The notes beneath the pieces were generated by a model. It did not search any database. It was not told the origin of the DNA and worked only from the letters and a program-made list of their open reading frames with translations. The translations under genes and the position numbers were made by a program. Positions 15,707 to 25,646 of a stretch of 64,000 nucleotides of DNA are shown here, piece by piece. The stretch comes from Tangfeifania diversioriginum (lineage in GTDB: Bacteria > Bacteroidota > Bacteroidia > Bacteroidales > Prolixibacteraceae). The stretch covers positions 62,001 to 126,000 of the forward strand of contig NZ_FQZE01000004.1 of assembly GCF_900141875.1 (NCBI RefSeq), in the 5' to 3' direction. Within the stretch, counting starts at the first letter, position 1, and every line of letters starts with the position of its first letter.

Positions 15707-17116
15707 TTAATCCTTTGGAATTATTTTGTCCACTGTTGAAATTTCGATAAATGAAGCTCCGCAGTCTTCACCAAACCGGCCACCAACATAAATAACCAAA
15801 TCGTCTGACGTTATTGTATTATCGGCAACCAATGTTTTAAAAGCCGCTTTTTGAATTTTCATTTTATCCTTTTTCATTTCCAGAAACGAAGGAATAATGC
15901 CGAATGAAAGTGCAAGCTCGCGCACAACGCGTTGTGAATGGCATTTGGCATAAACCGGAATATCGGAGCGGTAAGCAGCAAGATACCTGGCGGTTCTCCC
16001 TGTAGTTGTTGAAGTTATAATTGCTTTTGGTTCCAGCTCTTTGGCAGTTCTAATGGCCGAGTGAGCCAGGTAAGCGGGTATCTCTTTTTTAGTTGGCGGA
16101 ATAATTACATCGTAGCGTTTATCGCGGTCGGGTTCTACCTCAAGAGCAACCCGCTCCATCGTTTTTACCGACTCCACAGGATATTTTCCCATTGCTGTTT
16201 CGCCGCTTAACATTATGGCGTCAGCACGCGAATAAACAGCACTGGCCACATCGTTAACTTCGGCGCGGGTAGGGCGTGGGTTTTCAATCATGCTGTGAAG
16301 CATTTGGGTCGCAATTATTACCGGCTTTTTCTGTACAATTGCTTTACGTATCAGGTTACGCTGCACAGTTGGTATTTTTTCAGCCGGAAGTTCAATTCCC
16401 AGGTCGCCCCGGGCAACCATAATTCCGTATGAATGTTCCAGAATTTCGTCAATTTTTTCAACTCCTTCCAGGTTTTCAATCTTGGCAATCAGTTTTATCG
16501 GGCTGTTTATGCTGTCTAAAAATTTCTGAACTTCAAAAATGTCTTCTTCATTTCTGACAAACGAGTGGGCAATAAAATCAATTTCATTTTCTTCAGCAAA
16601 CCTGATGAATTCTTTATCTCTGTCAGAAAGCGATGGCAAATGAGTTGCAACCCCCGGAATATTTACACTCTTTTTGTTTTTAATTCTACCGTTATTGTTC
16701 ACCCGGCAAAAAAGTACATCTCTCTTTTTTTCTTCAACAGTCACCTCAATATCGCCGTCATCAAACAGTATTCGGTCGCCTGGTTTGCAGTCTTTAGCAA
16801 AGTCGCGGTAGTTTACACAAACATTTTCGTGCTCGCTTTTCGTCTCCTTGTACGAAATTGTAATTATCTGCCCTTCGTTTACATCAATTTCTGACTGCAG
16901 GCTGCAGGTTCTGATTTCAGGCCCTTTGGTGTCAATCAGAATGGCTATTTTATCAGAAACAGCTTTGATGTTTTTTACCATTTCTTTTCCTGACTCGGGG
17001 GTAATGTGGGCGGTGTTGATACGGGCCACGTTCATTCCCGCATCAAAAAGCGACTGGATAAACTCTTTCTCGCACCGTTTGTCGGATATTGTTGCTACAA
17101 TTTTAGTTTGTCTCAT
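15707..17116 (-). CDS. pyk: Pyruvate kinase
   Basis: 469 residues. Motifs: MNVARINTAH (substrate site region), IDTKGPEIR, IAKIENLEGVEKIDEI with the catalytic Lys, MVARGDLGIELP and AIMLSGETAMGKYP. It catalyses PEP + ADP to pyruvate + ATP, the last step of glycolysis. The classical NFSHG segment is NTAHI, a variant I recall from Bacteroidota enzymes. The C-terminal regulatory domain is present and ends VDKIIPKD. Single-gene unit, with a TACTTTTG box 25 bases upstream. High confidence. Confidence 0.95.
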   Translation of the reverse strand: MRQTKIVATISDKRCEKEFIQSLFDAGMNVARINTAHITPESGKEMVKNIKAVSDKIAILIDTKGPEIRTCSLQSEIDVNEGQIITISYKETKSEHENVCVNYRDFAKDCKPGDRILFDDGDIEVTVEEKKRDVLFCRVNNNGRIKNKKSVNIPGVATHLPSLSDRDKEFIRFAEENEIDFIAHSFVRNEEDIFEVQKFLDSINSPIKLIAKIENLEGVEKIDEILEHSYGIMVARGDLGIELPAEKIPTVQRNLIRKAIVQKKPVIIATQMLHSMIENPRPTRAEVNDVASAVYSRADAIMLSGETAMGKYPVESVKTMERVALEVEPDRDKRYDVIIPPTKKEIPAYLAHSAIRTAKELEPKAIITSTTTGRTARYLAAYRSDIPVYAKCHSQRVVRELALSFGIIPSFLEMKKDKMKIQKAAFKTLVADNTITSDDLVIYVGGRFGEDCGASFIEISTVDKIIPKD

Positions 17117-17141
17117 TTTTCAGCTAATTTTTTAGAAGCCG

Positions 17142-17149
17142 CAAAAGTA
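17142..17149 (-). promoter_or_regulatory. pyk -7 promoter box
   Basis: TACTTTTG on the minus strand, exact TAnnTTTG, about 25 bases upstream of the pyk ATG. The upstream element is not clear. Confidence 0.55.
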
Positions 17150-17224
17150 TGGCCTTTTTTGTATAAATTTAAGGAAACTCCCCCAATGCACCGCAATATT
17201 AAGAATTGAATAACCCGGTAATTT

Positions 17225-17638
17225 TTACAAAAAACTTTGTATGGCCAGTTTGTAAGAGCCAAGCCCAAACCCCATGATACATCCTTTGCAAACAGGCCCG
17301 ATAATTGATTTGTGCCTGAAATTCTCACGCGACAGCGTGTTGGAGATGTGAATCTCTACGGTTGGAGCAGGAACTGCGGCAATGGCATCGCGAATGGCCA
17401 CCGAAGTATGTGTATAGGCCCCGGCATTAATAATAATACCATCAACAGCAAAACCATGCTCATGGATTTTATCGATAATCTCTCCTTCAATATTTGATTG
17501 AAAATAAGTTAAATCCAGTTCAGAAAATTGAGTTTTTAACTCTTCAAAATAATTTTCAAAATTTTCCGAACCGTATATGGTTTTTTCACGCTTTCCTAAC
17601 AAATTTAAATTGGGCCCGTTAATAATCAATAAATTCAT
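17225..17638 (-). CDS. aroQ: 3-dehydroquinate dehydratase, type II
   Basis: 137 residues, typical for the dodecameric type II enzyme. Motifs: INGPNLNLLGKRE with YG (the lid Arg and catalytic Tyr), INAGAYTHTSVAIRDA, and EIHISN with a downstream RENFRHKS. It converts 3-dehydroquinate to 3-dehydroshikimate in aromatic amino acid synthesis. Divergent from xerD with a 135-bp AT-rich spacer, a gene pair conserved in many Bacteroidota. High confidence. Confidence 0.95.
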   Translation of the reverse strand: MNLLIINGPNLNLLGKREKTIYGSENFENYFEELKTQFSELDLTYFQSNIEGEIIDKIHEHGFAVDGIIINAGAYTHTSVAIRDAIAAVPAPTVEIHISNTLSRENFRHKSIIGPVCKGCIMGFGLGSYKLAIQSFL

Positions 17639-17773
17639 TATATTTCGTTTTTAATATTTTTTGTAGTAACTTTATAGTTAATTAAACGTATCTAAAAGCA
17701 TTATTATCTGGATATTATTGATTGACGAAGTTAGTATTAAAAATTTTTAAATCTAATGATTTAAAAGTAAAAT

Positions 17774-18682
17774 ATGAAAGTTATGAAATGGGAAGACAGT
17801 AAAAAAGGGTATGAAAATTACCTTAAATTAGAAAAATCACTTTCGCAAAATTCAGTTGCGGCTTATATTAACGATATAAATAAACTGGTTGATTTTTTGG
17901 AAACAAGCCAAAAGCGGGTAACTCCTGAACGTGTTAAACTGCAGCATTTAAAGAGTTTTGTAGAATGGCTCAATGAAAGGGGAGTTAGTCCGAGGACGCA
18001 GGCCCGAACTATTTCGGGCATAAAATCATTTTATAAGTATTTGCTGATAGAAGGAAAAATATCAAGCGACCCGACAGCTTTACTTGAATCGCCCAAAATC
18101 GGCCGGAAATTACCTGATATTTTATCGATGGAGGAAATTGATACCCTGATTGATGCCATCGACCTTGAAAAACCCGAAGGCCAGCGCAATAAAGCCATGC
18201 TCGAAACACTGTACAGTTGCGGGTTAAGGGTTTCTGAGCTGGTTAACCTGAAATTAACCAACTTGTTTTTCGATCAAGGGTTCATAAAAATTGAAGGAAA
18301 AGCAGATAAAGAAAGGCTTGTGCCTGTTAGTAACCGGGCCGTTGAAGAAATTAACAAATACATGAATGGTTACCGCAAAAAACTGAAAATTCACAAAGAG
18401 AGTGAAAATATATTGTTTTTAAACCGTAGAGGGAAAAAACTGAGCCGGGTAATGGTATTCACCATAATTAAAAATCTTTCGCAAAAAATTAATCTCGATA
18501 AAAAAATCAGTCCGCATACTTTCAGGCATTCCTTTGCTACGCACCTTATAAATGGCGGAGCCGATTTAAGAGCTGTTCAGGAAATGTTGGGACACGAATC
18601 AATATTAACTACCGAAATTTATACCCATATCGATCGCGATTACCTGAAGGATACAATCCATCAGTATCACCCAAGATCATGA
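17774..18682 (+). CDS. xerD: Site-specific tyrosine recombinase XerD
   Basis: 302 residues. Catalytic set: Arg in YSCGLRVSELV, Lys in EGKADKERLVPV, HxxR in SPHTFRHSFATHL, His in MLGHESI and Tyr in TTEIYTHID. Unlike the integrase at 7590 it has no extra helix insertion and keeps the box-II His. It resolves chromosome dimers at dif with its partner Xer and FtsK, which is encoded 3 kb upstream. Chromosomal position next to aroQ argues for the housekeeping gene rather than a mobile-element integrase. Start at the ATG 17774, with a second ATG three codons later. Confidence 0.95.
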   Translation: MKVMKWEDSKKGYENYLKLEKSLSQNSVAAYINDINKLVDFLETSQKRVTPERVKLQHLKSFVEWLNERGVSPRTQARTISGIKSFYKYLLIEGKISSDPTALLESPKIGRKLPDILSMEEIDTLIDAIDLEKPEGQRNKAMLETLYSCGLRVSELVNLKLTNLFFDQGFIKIEGKADKERLVPVSNRAVEEINKYMNGYRKKLKIHKESENILFLNRRGKKLSRVMVFTIIKNLSQKINLDKKISPHTFRHSFATHLINGGADLRAVQEMLGHESILTTEIYTHIDRDYLKDTIHQYHPRS

Positions 18683-18706
18683 ATTGATTTACCAATTGTA
18701 TAGTTA

Positions 18707-18738
18707 AAAAGGTGTTTCCCGAAAGGAGCACCTTTTTT
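18707..18738 (+). terminator. Intrinsic terminator after xerD
   Basis: AAAAGGTG (18707-18714) pairs with CACCTTTT (18729-18736), followed by more T; 14-base loop with a small inner TTTC/GAAA pairing. It lies 25 bases after the xerD stop. Confidence 0.7.
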
Positions 18739-18849
18739 ATGAATAATCAAACTTTCGACCGTTCCGGTTTCATTGTTAAGATAATGTTTAATCGGTCGGT
18801 AAAACAGGGCAAATGGACTGTTTTATCCACCTCAAGCAGAAAAAAAAGT

Positions 18850-18857
18850 TATTTTTG
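18850..18857 (+). promoter_or_regulatory. pckA -7 promoter box
   Basis: TATTTTTG, exact TAnnTTTG, 54 bases upstream of the pckA ATG. The -33 region (TTTTAT at 18821) is only a partial match. Confidence 0.55.
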
Positions 18858-18911
18858 TTTCCCGGATATAGGTAGAATATCAAGTTTTACAAAGTTAATT
18901 ATTAGGTAGTT

Positions 18912-20516
18912 ATGAAAAATTTAGATTTATCGAAGTACGGAATTCAAGACGTACAGGAAATTGTTTACAACCCATCTTATGAACAGCTTTTTGAAGAAGA
19001 AACCAGCCCCGGATTGGAAGGTTTTGAAAAAGGGCAGGTAACCGAATTGGGAGCTGTAAATGTAATGACAGGTGAATTCACCGGACGTTCGCCAAAGGAC
19101 AAATACATTGTTAAGGACGACACAACAAAAGACACCATCTGGTGGACTTCTCCTGAGTCTCCAAACGACAATAAACCTGTTACTCCCGAGGTTTGGAAGG
19201 AACTCAAAGAAAACACGGTAAAACAACTTTCCGGTAAAAGATTATTTGTTATTGATTGCTTCGCTGGTGCAAATGAAAATTCACGAATGAAAATTCGTTT
19301 CATTATGGAAGTAGCATGGCAGGCACATTTTGTGAAAAACATGTTTATCCGCCCAACAGAGGAGGAATTAGAAAATTTTGAGCCAGACTTTGTTTCATTA
19401 AACGGAGCAAAAACTGTAAATGAGAAATGGAAAGAACACGGTTTAAATTCAGAGGTTTATACTGTTTTCAACCTTACTGAAAAAATGCACGTTCTTGGTG
19501 GCTCATGGTATGGTGGTGAAATGAAGAAAGGTATGTTCGCCATGATGAACTACTTCCTTCCATTAAACGAAATGGCTGCAATGCACTGTTCGGCTAATGT
19601 TGGCAAAGATGGTGATGTTGCAATCTTTTTCGGACTTTCAGGTACAGGTAAAACAACCCTTTCAACCGATCCTAACCGCCAGTTAATTGGTGATGATGAA
19701 CACGGTTGGGACGAAAACGGCGTATTTAACTTCGAAGGTGGTTGCTATGCAAAAACCATTCACCTTGACCCTGAAGCAGAACCAGACATCTACAATGCCA
19801 TCAAACGCAATGCATTGCTAGAAAACGTAACAGTTGACGAAAATGGTAAAATTGATTTCGACGACAATTCAGTAACTGAAAACACTCGCGTATCATATCC
19901 GATTTACCACATCGACAACATTGTTAAGCCTGTTTCCAAAGCCGGTCATGCAAACAAAGTAATTTTCCTTACAGCTGATGCTTTTGGTGTATTGCCTCCG
20001 GTAGCAAAACTTACTCCTGAGCAAACTAAATATCACTTTCTTTCAGGATTTACAGCAAAATTAGCCGGAACTGAGCGTGGTGTTACAACTCCACAGCCCA
20101 CATTCTCAGCTTGTTTTGGTGAGGCATTTCTTTCATTGCACCCAACTAAATACGGTGAAGAACTGGTTCGGAAAATGGATGAACACGGAGCAGAAGCTTA
20201 CCTTGTAAACACCGGATGGAACGGAACCGGAAAACGTATCTCAATTAAAGATACACGTGGTATTATTACTGCTATTCTTGACGGATCAATCGAGAAAGCT
20301 CCTACCAAGAACCTCCCTATCTTTAACCTTGAAATTCCTACAGAATTGACTGGTGTTAAAACAGAGATTCTTGATCCACGCGACACTTACGCTGATGTAA
20401 CGAAATGGGAAGAAAAAGCAAAAGACCTTGCTTCTAAATTTATCAAAAACTTCGAGAAATATACTGATAACGAAGAAGGAAAATCGCTTGTTGCTGCTGG
20501 TCCGCAATTAGACTAA
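18912..20516 (+). CDS. pckA: Phosphoenolpyruvate carboxykinase (ATP)
   Basis: 534 residues. Motifs: [10 protein letters not shown], the Mn-binding and P-loop region [16 protein letters not shown] followed by LIGDDEHGW, and a C-terminal [15 protein letters not shown]. It converts oxaloacetate + ATP to PEP + CO2 + ADP; in anaerobic or fermentative Bacteroidota it often runs in the carboxylating direction towards succinate. Single-gene unit with its own promoter-like box and terminator. Its codon use is noticeably regular, which fits high expression. Very high confidence. Confidence 0.98.
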   Translation: MKNLDLSKYGIQDVQEIVYNPSYEQLFEEETSPGLEGFEKGQVTELGAVNVMTGEFTGRSPKDKYIVKDDTTKDTIWWTSPESPNDNKPVTPEVWKELKENTVKQLSGKRLFVIDCFAGANENSRMKIRFIMEVAWQAHFVKNMFIRPTEEELENFEPDFVSLNGAKTVNEKWKEHGLNSEVYTVFNLTEKMHVLGGSWYGGEMKKGMFAMMNYFLPLNEMAAMHCSANVGKDGDVAIFFGLSGTGKTTLSTDPNRQLIGDDEHGWDENGVFNFEGGCYAKTIHLDPEAEPDIYNAIKRNALLENVTVDENGKIDFDDNSVTENTRVSYPIYHIDNIVKPVSKAGHANKVIFLTADAFGVLPPVAKLTPEQTKYHFLSGFTAKLAGTERGVTTPQPTFSACFGEAFLSLHPTKYGEELVRKMDEHGAEAYLVNTGWNGTGKRISIKDTRGIITAILDGSIEKAPTKNLPIFNLEIPTELTGVKTEILDPRDTYADVTKWEEKAKDLASKFIKNFEKYTDNEEGKSLVAAGPQLD

Positions 20517-20539
20517 ATATTGTACAGTCACTTATAATA

Positions 20540-20573
20540 AAACCTTTCGTCAACCGGCGAAAGGTTTTTTTTT
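20540..20573 (+). terminator. Intrinsic terminator after pckA
   Basis: AAACCTTTCG (20540-20549) pairs with CGAAAGGTTT (20558-20567), 8-base loop, then a long T-run to about 20573. Located 23 bases after the pckA stop. Confidence 0.85.
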
Positions 20574-20650
20574 GCTTTAAAGCGGATGTGTAAATCCGAA
20601 AGAATTACCAATTTTTTATTGGGAATAATGAGACGATGACAACAAATTCA

Positions 20651-22786
20651 TTACCGGACATCCCATGTTTCATCCAGTTCCCTGATAATTTTTGAAGCCG
20701 TATCTGCAATGTTGTAAATAATACGCAGGTTTTGTTTTTTCAACCCCGAGCCGGTTGAAACAATTTGTTTTTGAAGATTCAGCAGCAGGGGAGAAATATC
20801 ATCCGGAATTTGCTGCTCCCGGTTAAGCAGATAATTGCCTGCTTTGTTCAATACCTCAGTTATTTGACGAGAAATTTCCTGTAAATTTTTAATTGCCACC
20901 AGGTTGCTTTCCCTGTGGGCTCCCAGCGCCGAAATATGCGACAACAAAGCATGGTTAAGGAAAGTAAGGGTAAACGCATGCTGCATTAGCTTTTGTTTGC
21001 TTTTAGGTTCCTGTCGCATACTGTTCCAGGCCTGTGCCAGTTCGTTGTCAGCCAGGTGGGCATCCCGGCGCGCAATCCGGTAGGCAAGGTCATCGGTACT
21101 GGGTTTTTCGTATTCGGTAACCACAGCCTGTAGGTAGTCCATGTTTTTTTGCAGCGCTTTTGCTATTAATTCAGGCATTCGGCGGTATTGCCAGCCGGGC
21201 CATAAAAACCGAATGGTAAGAAATGAAAGCGATGCGCCCAGCAATGTATCTGTTAATCGGGGAATCATAATGTTAATACCTCCGTCTTTGGCAATAATAT
21301 TAAAAGCACAAATAACGAAGGTGGTAATGAAAATAACCGCAATGGAATATCGTTTATGCAGCCAGTAAAAAAAGGCTGCTGAAGAAACGAGCATCAGAAT
21401 AACCTGTGCGGCAGTGTTGGTGAAAGCCTGTAAAAGCAACGCCCCCAGTACAACTCCTGTAGCTGTTCCCAGCACCCGCTGAAATAACCGGCGGCGGGTG
21501 TCGCTGTAAGTAATCTGGCTAACAAACATGCTGGTTAACATTACCCAGGCTCCTTTATCGAGGTGAAACGTTTTTACCAATATGTAACCTATCAAAAAAC
21601 TCAGGCTCAACCGCAGCGCGTAGCGCATACGCGGATGTTTGAATGAAAGAAGTTGGCGTAACTTCTCCATCGGTCGCTCCCTGTCTTTCCTTAATTTTGG
21701 AATTGAAGTACCTTCTTCCTGATCATCCAGATTTTTTAACGATAAGTGTGAGCGGTGCAAATTATGGTGAAGCAATATAAGCGGTTGTGTCCTGGTGGAA
21801 TCTAACTTTTTCAGTTTATCTTCCACTGCCTGTGAGATCCATTCCAGCGCCGGCGGATGATGGTAGTGTACGCCTGTGAGCATACTTTCTGCCAATTGTT
21901 GGGTTGCATGGGCCAACTGGTGAAGCATTTCACCCAAACCTTCCATGACCTCCAGATTTTCTTTGGTGTCGCTTAGTTTATCATGGCGTTCGTGACTGGA
22001 GGCAGCTCTTTCGTGCAAGCTTTGTAAAAGCATAAATCGTTGCAGATAGGGGCGCAACAGTTCCTGATCTTTAAGCTCTCTTCCGTAATTATTCAATACG
22101 GCTAAAATCTTTTCGAGAGAGTTTACCACGGTGATATTTAAAAGCGACAAGTCTTTGTTAAGAGCAGCCTGCTCTTGTTTTTTGCTGGGAAAAAGCAATG
22201 CCTTTTTTTCAAGATACCCCGACAATGCCCTGAAACCGGTGGCCATTTGTTTATCGAGCAAACGCCAGGGATCCAGGAACAAAAAAAGTAAAGTAAGCCC
22301 ACCGTGAAAAAGAGCTCCCAGCGGCAGCAACACTGCCTGCCAGTACCATGCAGGACTGATTTCGATGCCCAGCATTGCGTAAATACCAATTAGCACAGAT
22401 CCAAAAGTAATGGCGCGGTAACGTTCGCCAATTCCTCCCAGCAGGATAAAAACGATAGTTGAAAGCACAAAACCTGTTCCCAGCAAAATGGGATGATCGT
22501 ATAAAAGACCAACAGCAAAACTTGAAATAAAAAAACTGAGTATAGTTATTGCAAGTGCCTTAACACGGCCTTTCGGGTGGTCGTCGGTTTCGGAAAGTGC
22601 ACCAGCCAGTGCGCCCAAAGCCAGAGTAACTCCGTAAAATGGCAATCCGGCAATAATAAAAGGAATGGATAAAACACCCATTGAAAAAGTCGCCCGCAAG
22701 GCAAATACACGATCGGGATAGCGCCAGAAAACTTGCTGAAATTGTTGATAGCTTTGTTGCAAAACACGTTTATTCAACTTGCTCAT
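20651..22786 (-). CDS. YccS/YhfK-like FUSC family inner-membrane protein
   Basis: 711 residues. Two hydrophobic blocks of about six segments each (residues ~30-160 and ~390-520) are separated by a soluble helical region and followed by a long helical C-terminus. The order, the start RYPDRVFALRATFSMGVLSIPF and the repeat-like second block RMRYALRLSLSFLIGYIL match the TIGR01667 YccS/YhfK group of the fusaric-acid-resistance/aromatic-acid exporter superfamily. Substrate unknown. It starts 67 bases from the converging end of the epimerase gene upstream on the same strand and may share its transcript. Confidence 0.85.
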   Translation of the reverse strand: MSKLNKRVLQQSYQQFQQVFWRYPDRVFALRATFSMGVLSIPFIIAGLPFYGVTLALGALAGALSETDDHPKGRVKALAITILSFFISSFAVGLLYDHPILLGTGFVLSTIVFILLGGIGERYRAITFGSVLIGIYAMLGIEISPAWYWQAVLLPLGALFHGGLTLLFLFLDPWRLLDKQMATGFRALSGYLEKKALLFPSKKQEQAALNKDLSLLNITVVNSLEKILAVLNNYGRELKDQELLRPYLQRFMLLQSLHERAASSHERHDKLSDTKENLEVMEGLGEMLHQLAHATQQLAESMLTGVHYHHPPALEWISQAVEDKLKKLDSTRTQPLILLHHNLHRSHLSLKNLDDQEEGTSIPKLRKDRERPMEKLRQLLSFKHPRMRYALRLSLSFLIGYILVKTFHLDKGAWVMLTSMFVSQITYSDTRRRLFQRVLGTATGVVLGALLLQAFTNTAAQVILMLVSSAAFFYWLHKRYSIAVIFITTFVICAFNIIAKDGGINIMIPRLTDTLLGASLSFLTIRFLWPGWQYRRMPELIAKALQKNMDYLQAVVTEYEKPSTDDLAYRIARRDAHLADNELAQAWNSMRQEPKSKQKLMQHAFTLTFLNHALLSHISALGAHRESNLVAIKNLQEISRQITEVLNKAGNYLLNREQQIPDDISPLLLNLQKQIVSTGSGLKKQNLRIIYNIADTASKIIRELDETWDVR

Positions 22787-22853
22787 GAAGCTTGCTTAAT
22801 TGATTATTCGGTGCAAATTTAACGAAAGGAGTTTTAATCTGCTTCTTTTCGTT

Positions 22854-23714
22854 CTACCCGGTAATCTCTTTTAATGTAGATTCTATATCAGGATAGCTGA
22901 ATTCAAAATTTTGTTTTTCAAGTTCCCGTGGAATCACCTCCGGGCTTTCAGTGAGTAATGTTGCTGCTTTTCCGTAAACCACTCGCAGGGCAAATTCCGG
23001 AACAGGGATTATAGCCGGGCGTTTCAAAGCGCCGGCCATTGCTTTTGTAAAACCTTTGTTGGTAATTTTTTGGGGGGCAGCCAGATTGTAAATTCCGTCC
23101 CGCCCGGATTGATCAAGCGCCCATGTAAAAGCACGCGCCACATCTTTTTCATGTACAAACGGAAAGGGTTGTTTGCCGTTGCCAATTTTTCCACCAAGGC
23201 CAAGCTTGAAAGGCAGCCACAATTTTTTTATGGTTTGGGCCTCCTTTCCCAAAACCACCCCAAGTCTGAAAATAGTAAGTTCAACATTTCCAGGGAGATC
23301 CTTCCAGGCGTTTTCCCAGTCTTTTACAACTGTTCCCACAAATCCGTTATCAAAATCGGTGCTCTTTTCATCGTGCGAACCATTTACAGCGTAAATACCA
23401 ACCGCAGACGCTGAAATTACTTTTTGCGGACGCTGGTCTTCATTCATTTTCTGAATTGCTTTTACCAGTTTACTGGTAGTTTGAACCCGGCTTTCGTAAA
23501 TTACCTGTTTGTTGTGACTGGTCCAGCGTTGCAAAATGGGAGCCCCGGCAAGGTTAATCAGAACCTGTGTCCCTTTTAGTTGCGCAGCAAGTTCATCAGT
23601 TGAGCCATACAAAAAACTGCGACTGATTGGCAAAACCTGGTGTCTTTTTTCTATCAATTCTTTTTTTATCACCTCTCCTAAATAACCGGAGGCACCTGTC
23701 ATTTTAATTTGCAT
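22854..23714 (-). CDS. TIGR01777-type NAD-dependent epimerase/dehydratase
   Basis: 286 residues from the ATG at 23714 (MQIKMTGASGYLGE); a TTG 24 bases upstream is less likely. The Rossmann motif GASGYLG lies at the very N-terminus, followed by VLINLAGAPI, SASAVGIY and TIFRLGVVLG, matching the SulA-like/YfcH family of extended SDR proteins. Members are loosely linked to cell division in E. coli but the reaction is unknown. It precedes the FUSC gene on the same strand by 67 bases. Family certain, role unknown. Confidence 0.93.
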   Translation of the reverse strand: MQIKMTGASGYLGEVIKKELIEKRHQVLPISRSFLYGSTDELAAQLKGTQVLINLAGAPILQRWTSHNKQVIYESRVQTTSKLVKAIQKMNEDQRPQKVISASAVGIYAVNGSHDEKSTDFDNGFVGTVVKDWENAWKDLPGNVELTIFRLGVVLGKEAQTIKKLWLPFKLGLGGKIGNGKQPFPFVHEKDVARAFTWALDQSGRDGIYNLAAPQKITNKGFTKAMAGALKRPAIIPVPEFALRVVYGKAATLLTESPEVIPRELEKQNFEFSYPDIESTLKEITG

Positions 23715-23864
23715 AGTTTTAAAGTTTATCTGTTTCAAATCTATTGAATTATGAGTTGATATATATCATTTTTACAATTAATTTTTGGGAAACAATTTTT
23801 TAATATTGGAAGTTAGGCTAAAACTAATCCTGAAACCTCAGGTTTTGTTATTTTTACAGTTTCA

Positions 23865-25646
23865 ATGAGCTTTACATTACATATAATGGCGCGTTTCCAC
23901 CGCTGGCGGAAGAGGAACATGAGTGAGCGTAGCTTTATTACAGCTATGAGCATCCTTGTGGGCCTGTTTTCCGGGCTGGCGGCAGTGGTTCTTAAGAATA
24001 CGGTCCATTATACTCAGCTGCTTGTAAATAAATTAATATCAACCGATGTGCCGAATTACATCTATTTTGCACTTCCTTTAGCAGGTGTTTCTTTAACGGT
24101 GCTTGTCATTAAATTTGTTGTCAGGAAAAACGTGCGGCACGGAATTCCCAATGTGCTCCACAGTATTTCAAAAAAGAAGGGGCGGATAAGTTTTCATAAT
24201 TTATATTCATCAGTAATAACAAGTGCGTTGACAGTAGGATTTGGAGGTTCGGTGGGGCTGGAAGGTCCGACTGTTGCAACCGGAACAGCCTGGGGGTCAT
24301 GGCTGGCCCAAACATTCAGAATGAATTACAAAAACACAATTTTGATACTGGCTTGTGCATGTGCCGGAGCTATGGCCGCTATTTTTAAAGCACCCATTGC
24401 TGCCATTGTGTTTGCTGTTGAAGTGATTATGATCGACCTCACCGTTTTTTCACTTGTGCCTTTGTTGTTGTCATCTGCCACTGCGGTTTTGGTGTCCTAT
24501 CTTTTCCTGGGGCAAAGTGTACTTTACCCGTTTGATGTGGAGCAGGCTTTTGTTATGGACGATTTGCCGCACTATATTCTGCTGGGAATTCTTGCAGGAT
24601 TCGTTTCGGTCTATTTTACAAAAGTTTACATGTTTTTCAGTAATCTTTTCGATCGGATGAAAAATAACCTGGTCAGGTTAATGGTTGGTGGTGCAGGCCT
24701 GGGTATCCTGATTTTTCTTTTCCCCTCACTTTTTGGTGAAGGCTATGAAGCCATAAACAGCGGTTTGGCAGGAAACCTCGAATACCTTTTTAACAACAGC
24801 TTATTTTACAGTTACCATGAGAATTTATGGGTGACCATGGTACTTTTGGGATTGGTTGTACTTTTTAAAATTGTGGCCACCTCACTAACATTTGGCAGCG
24901 GAGGAATTGGTGGCATTTTTGCGCCCACACTTTTTATGGGCGTAAATACCGGATTGCTTTTTGCTTATGTAAACAATATAATAGGTTTTCATAAAATTAA
25001 TGAAAATAATTTTGCTCTTATAGGAATGGCCGGGCTGATTGCCGGAGTGCTCCATGCCCCGTTAACAGGAATTTTCCTGATTGCCGATATTTCAGGAGGT
25101 TACGAGTTGTTTGTTCCGCTGATGATTACTTCTACTTTTGCTTTTATAGTTGTGCGGGCTTTTACACCCAACTCAGTTTATCATGTACAGCTGGCCCAAC
25201 GGAGGGAATTGCTTACCCACGATAAAGATGCCAATGTATTGCAAATGCTTGAAGTAAGAGAACTGATTGAAAACGATTTTGAAAAATTATCGCCCGATGC
25301 TACTCTGCGCGATTTAACAACAGCCATTTCACGAAATCATCGTAACTTGTTCCCTGTTGTTGATGACGAGGGACGGATGCTGGGAATGGTAAAAATGGAC
25401 GATGTCAGGGAATTGATTTTTAAGCAGGAACAATACGATAAAGTGAAGATTAAAGACCTGATGTATATGCCCGAGTATTCAATTTCACCGGATGACAATA
25501 TGGAAGTGGTGGCCAATAAATTTGAATCATCAGGCAGGTACAACCTTGCTGTGATTGATAATAACGGGTACTATTATGGTTTCATATCAAGGGCCCGGGT
25601 TTTCACAAAATACCGAAAACAAATTATAGATGTTTCGCATGTATAG
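23865..25646 (+). CDS. ClC-type chloride channel/antiporter with CBS domains (copy 1)
   Basis: 593 residues: a ClC membrane domain (about 25-435) and a C-terminal CBS pair (about 455-585). Filter motifs: GSVGLEGP with gating glutamate Glu133 and GIGGIFAP. At the place of the E. coli ClC proton glutamate (FIIEEM) the sequence is FAVEVI, so the second Glu is Val187. It moves chloride or another anion; the CBS pair probably senses nucleotides. The stop codon overlaps the start of a paralogue by 17 bases, so the two are co-translated and may form a heterodimer. ClC proteins are dimers, which makes that plausible but not shown. Confidence 0.95.
   Translation: MSFTLHIMARFHRWRKRNMSERSFITAMSILVGLFSGLAAVVLKNTVHYTQLLVNKLISTDVPNYIYFALPLAGVSLTVLVIKFVVRKNVRHGIPNVLHSISKKKGRISFHNLYSSVITSALTVGFGGSVGLEGPTVATGTAWGSWLAQTFRMNYKNTILILACACAGAMAAIFKAPIAAIVFAVEVIMIDLTVFSLVPLLLSSATAVLVSYLFLGQSVLYPFDVEQAFVMDDLPHYILLGILAGFVSVYFTKVYMFFSNLFDRMKNNLVRLMVGGAGLGILIFLFPSLFGEGYEAINSGLAGNLEYLFNNSLFYSYHENLWVTMVLLGLVVLFKIVATSLTFGSGGIGGIFAPTLFMGVNTGLLFAYVNNIIGFHKINENNFALIGMAGLIAGVLHAPLTGIFLIADISGGYELFVPLMITSTFAFIVVRAFTPNSVYHVQLAQRRELLTHDKDANVLQMLEVRELIENDFEKLSPDATLRDLTTAISRNHRNLFPVVDDEGRMLGMVKMDDVRELIFKQEQYDKVKIKDLMYMPEYSISPDDNMEVVANKFESSGRYNLAVIDNNGYYYGFISRARVFTKYRKQIIDVSHV

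Noticed and set aside
17774-18682. Possible mobile-element integrase
   Set aside because: Catalytic residues, length, absence of an insertion and position next to aroQ identify it as housekeeping XerD.
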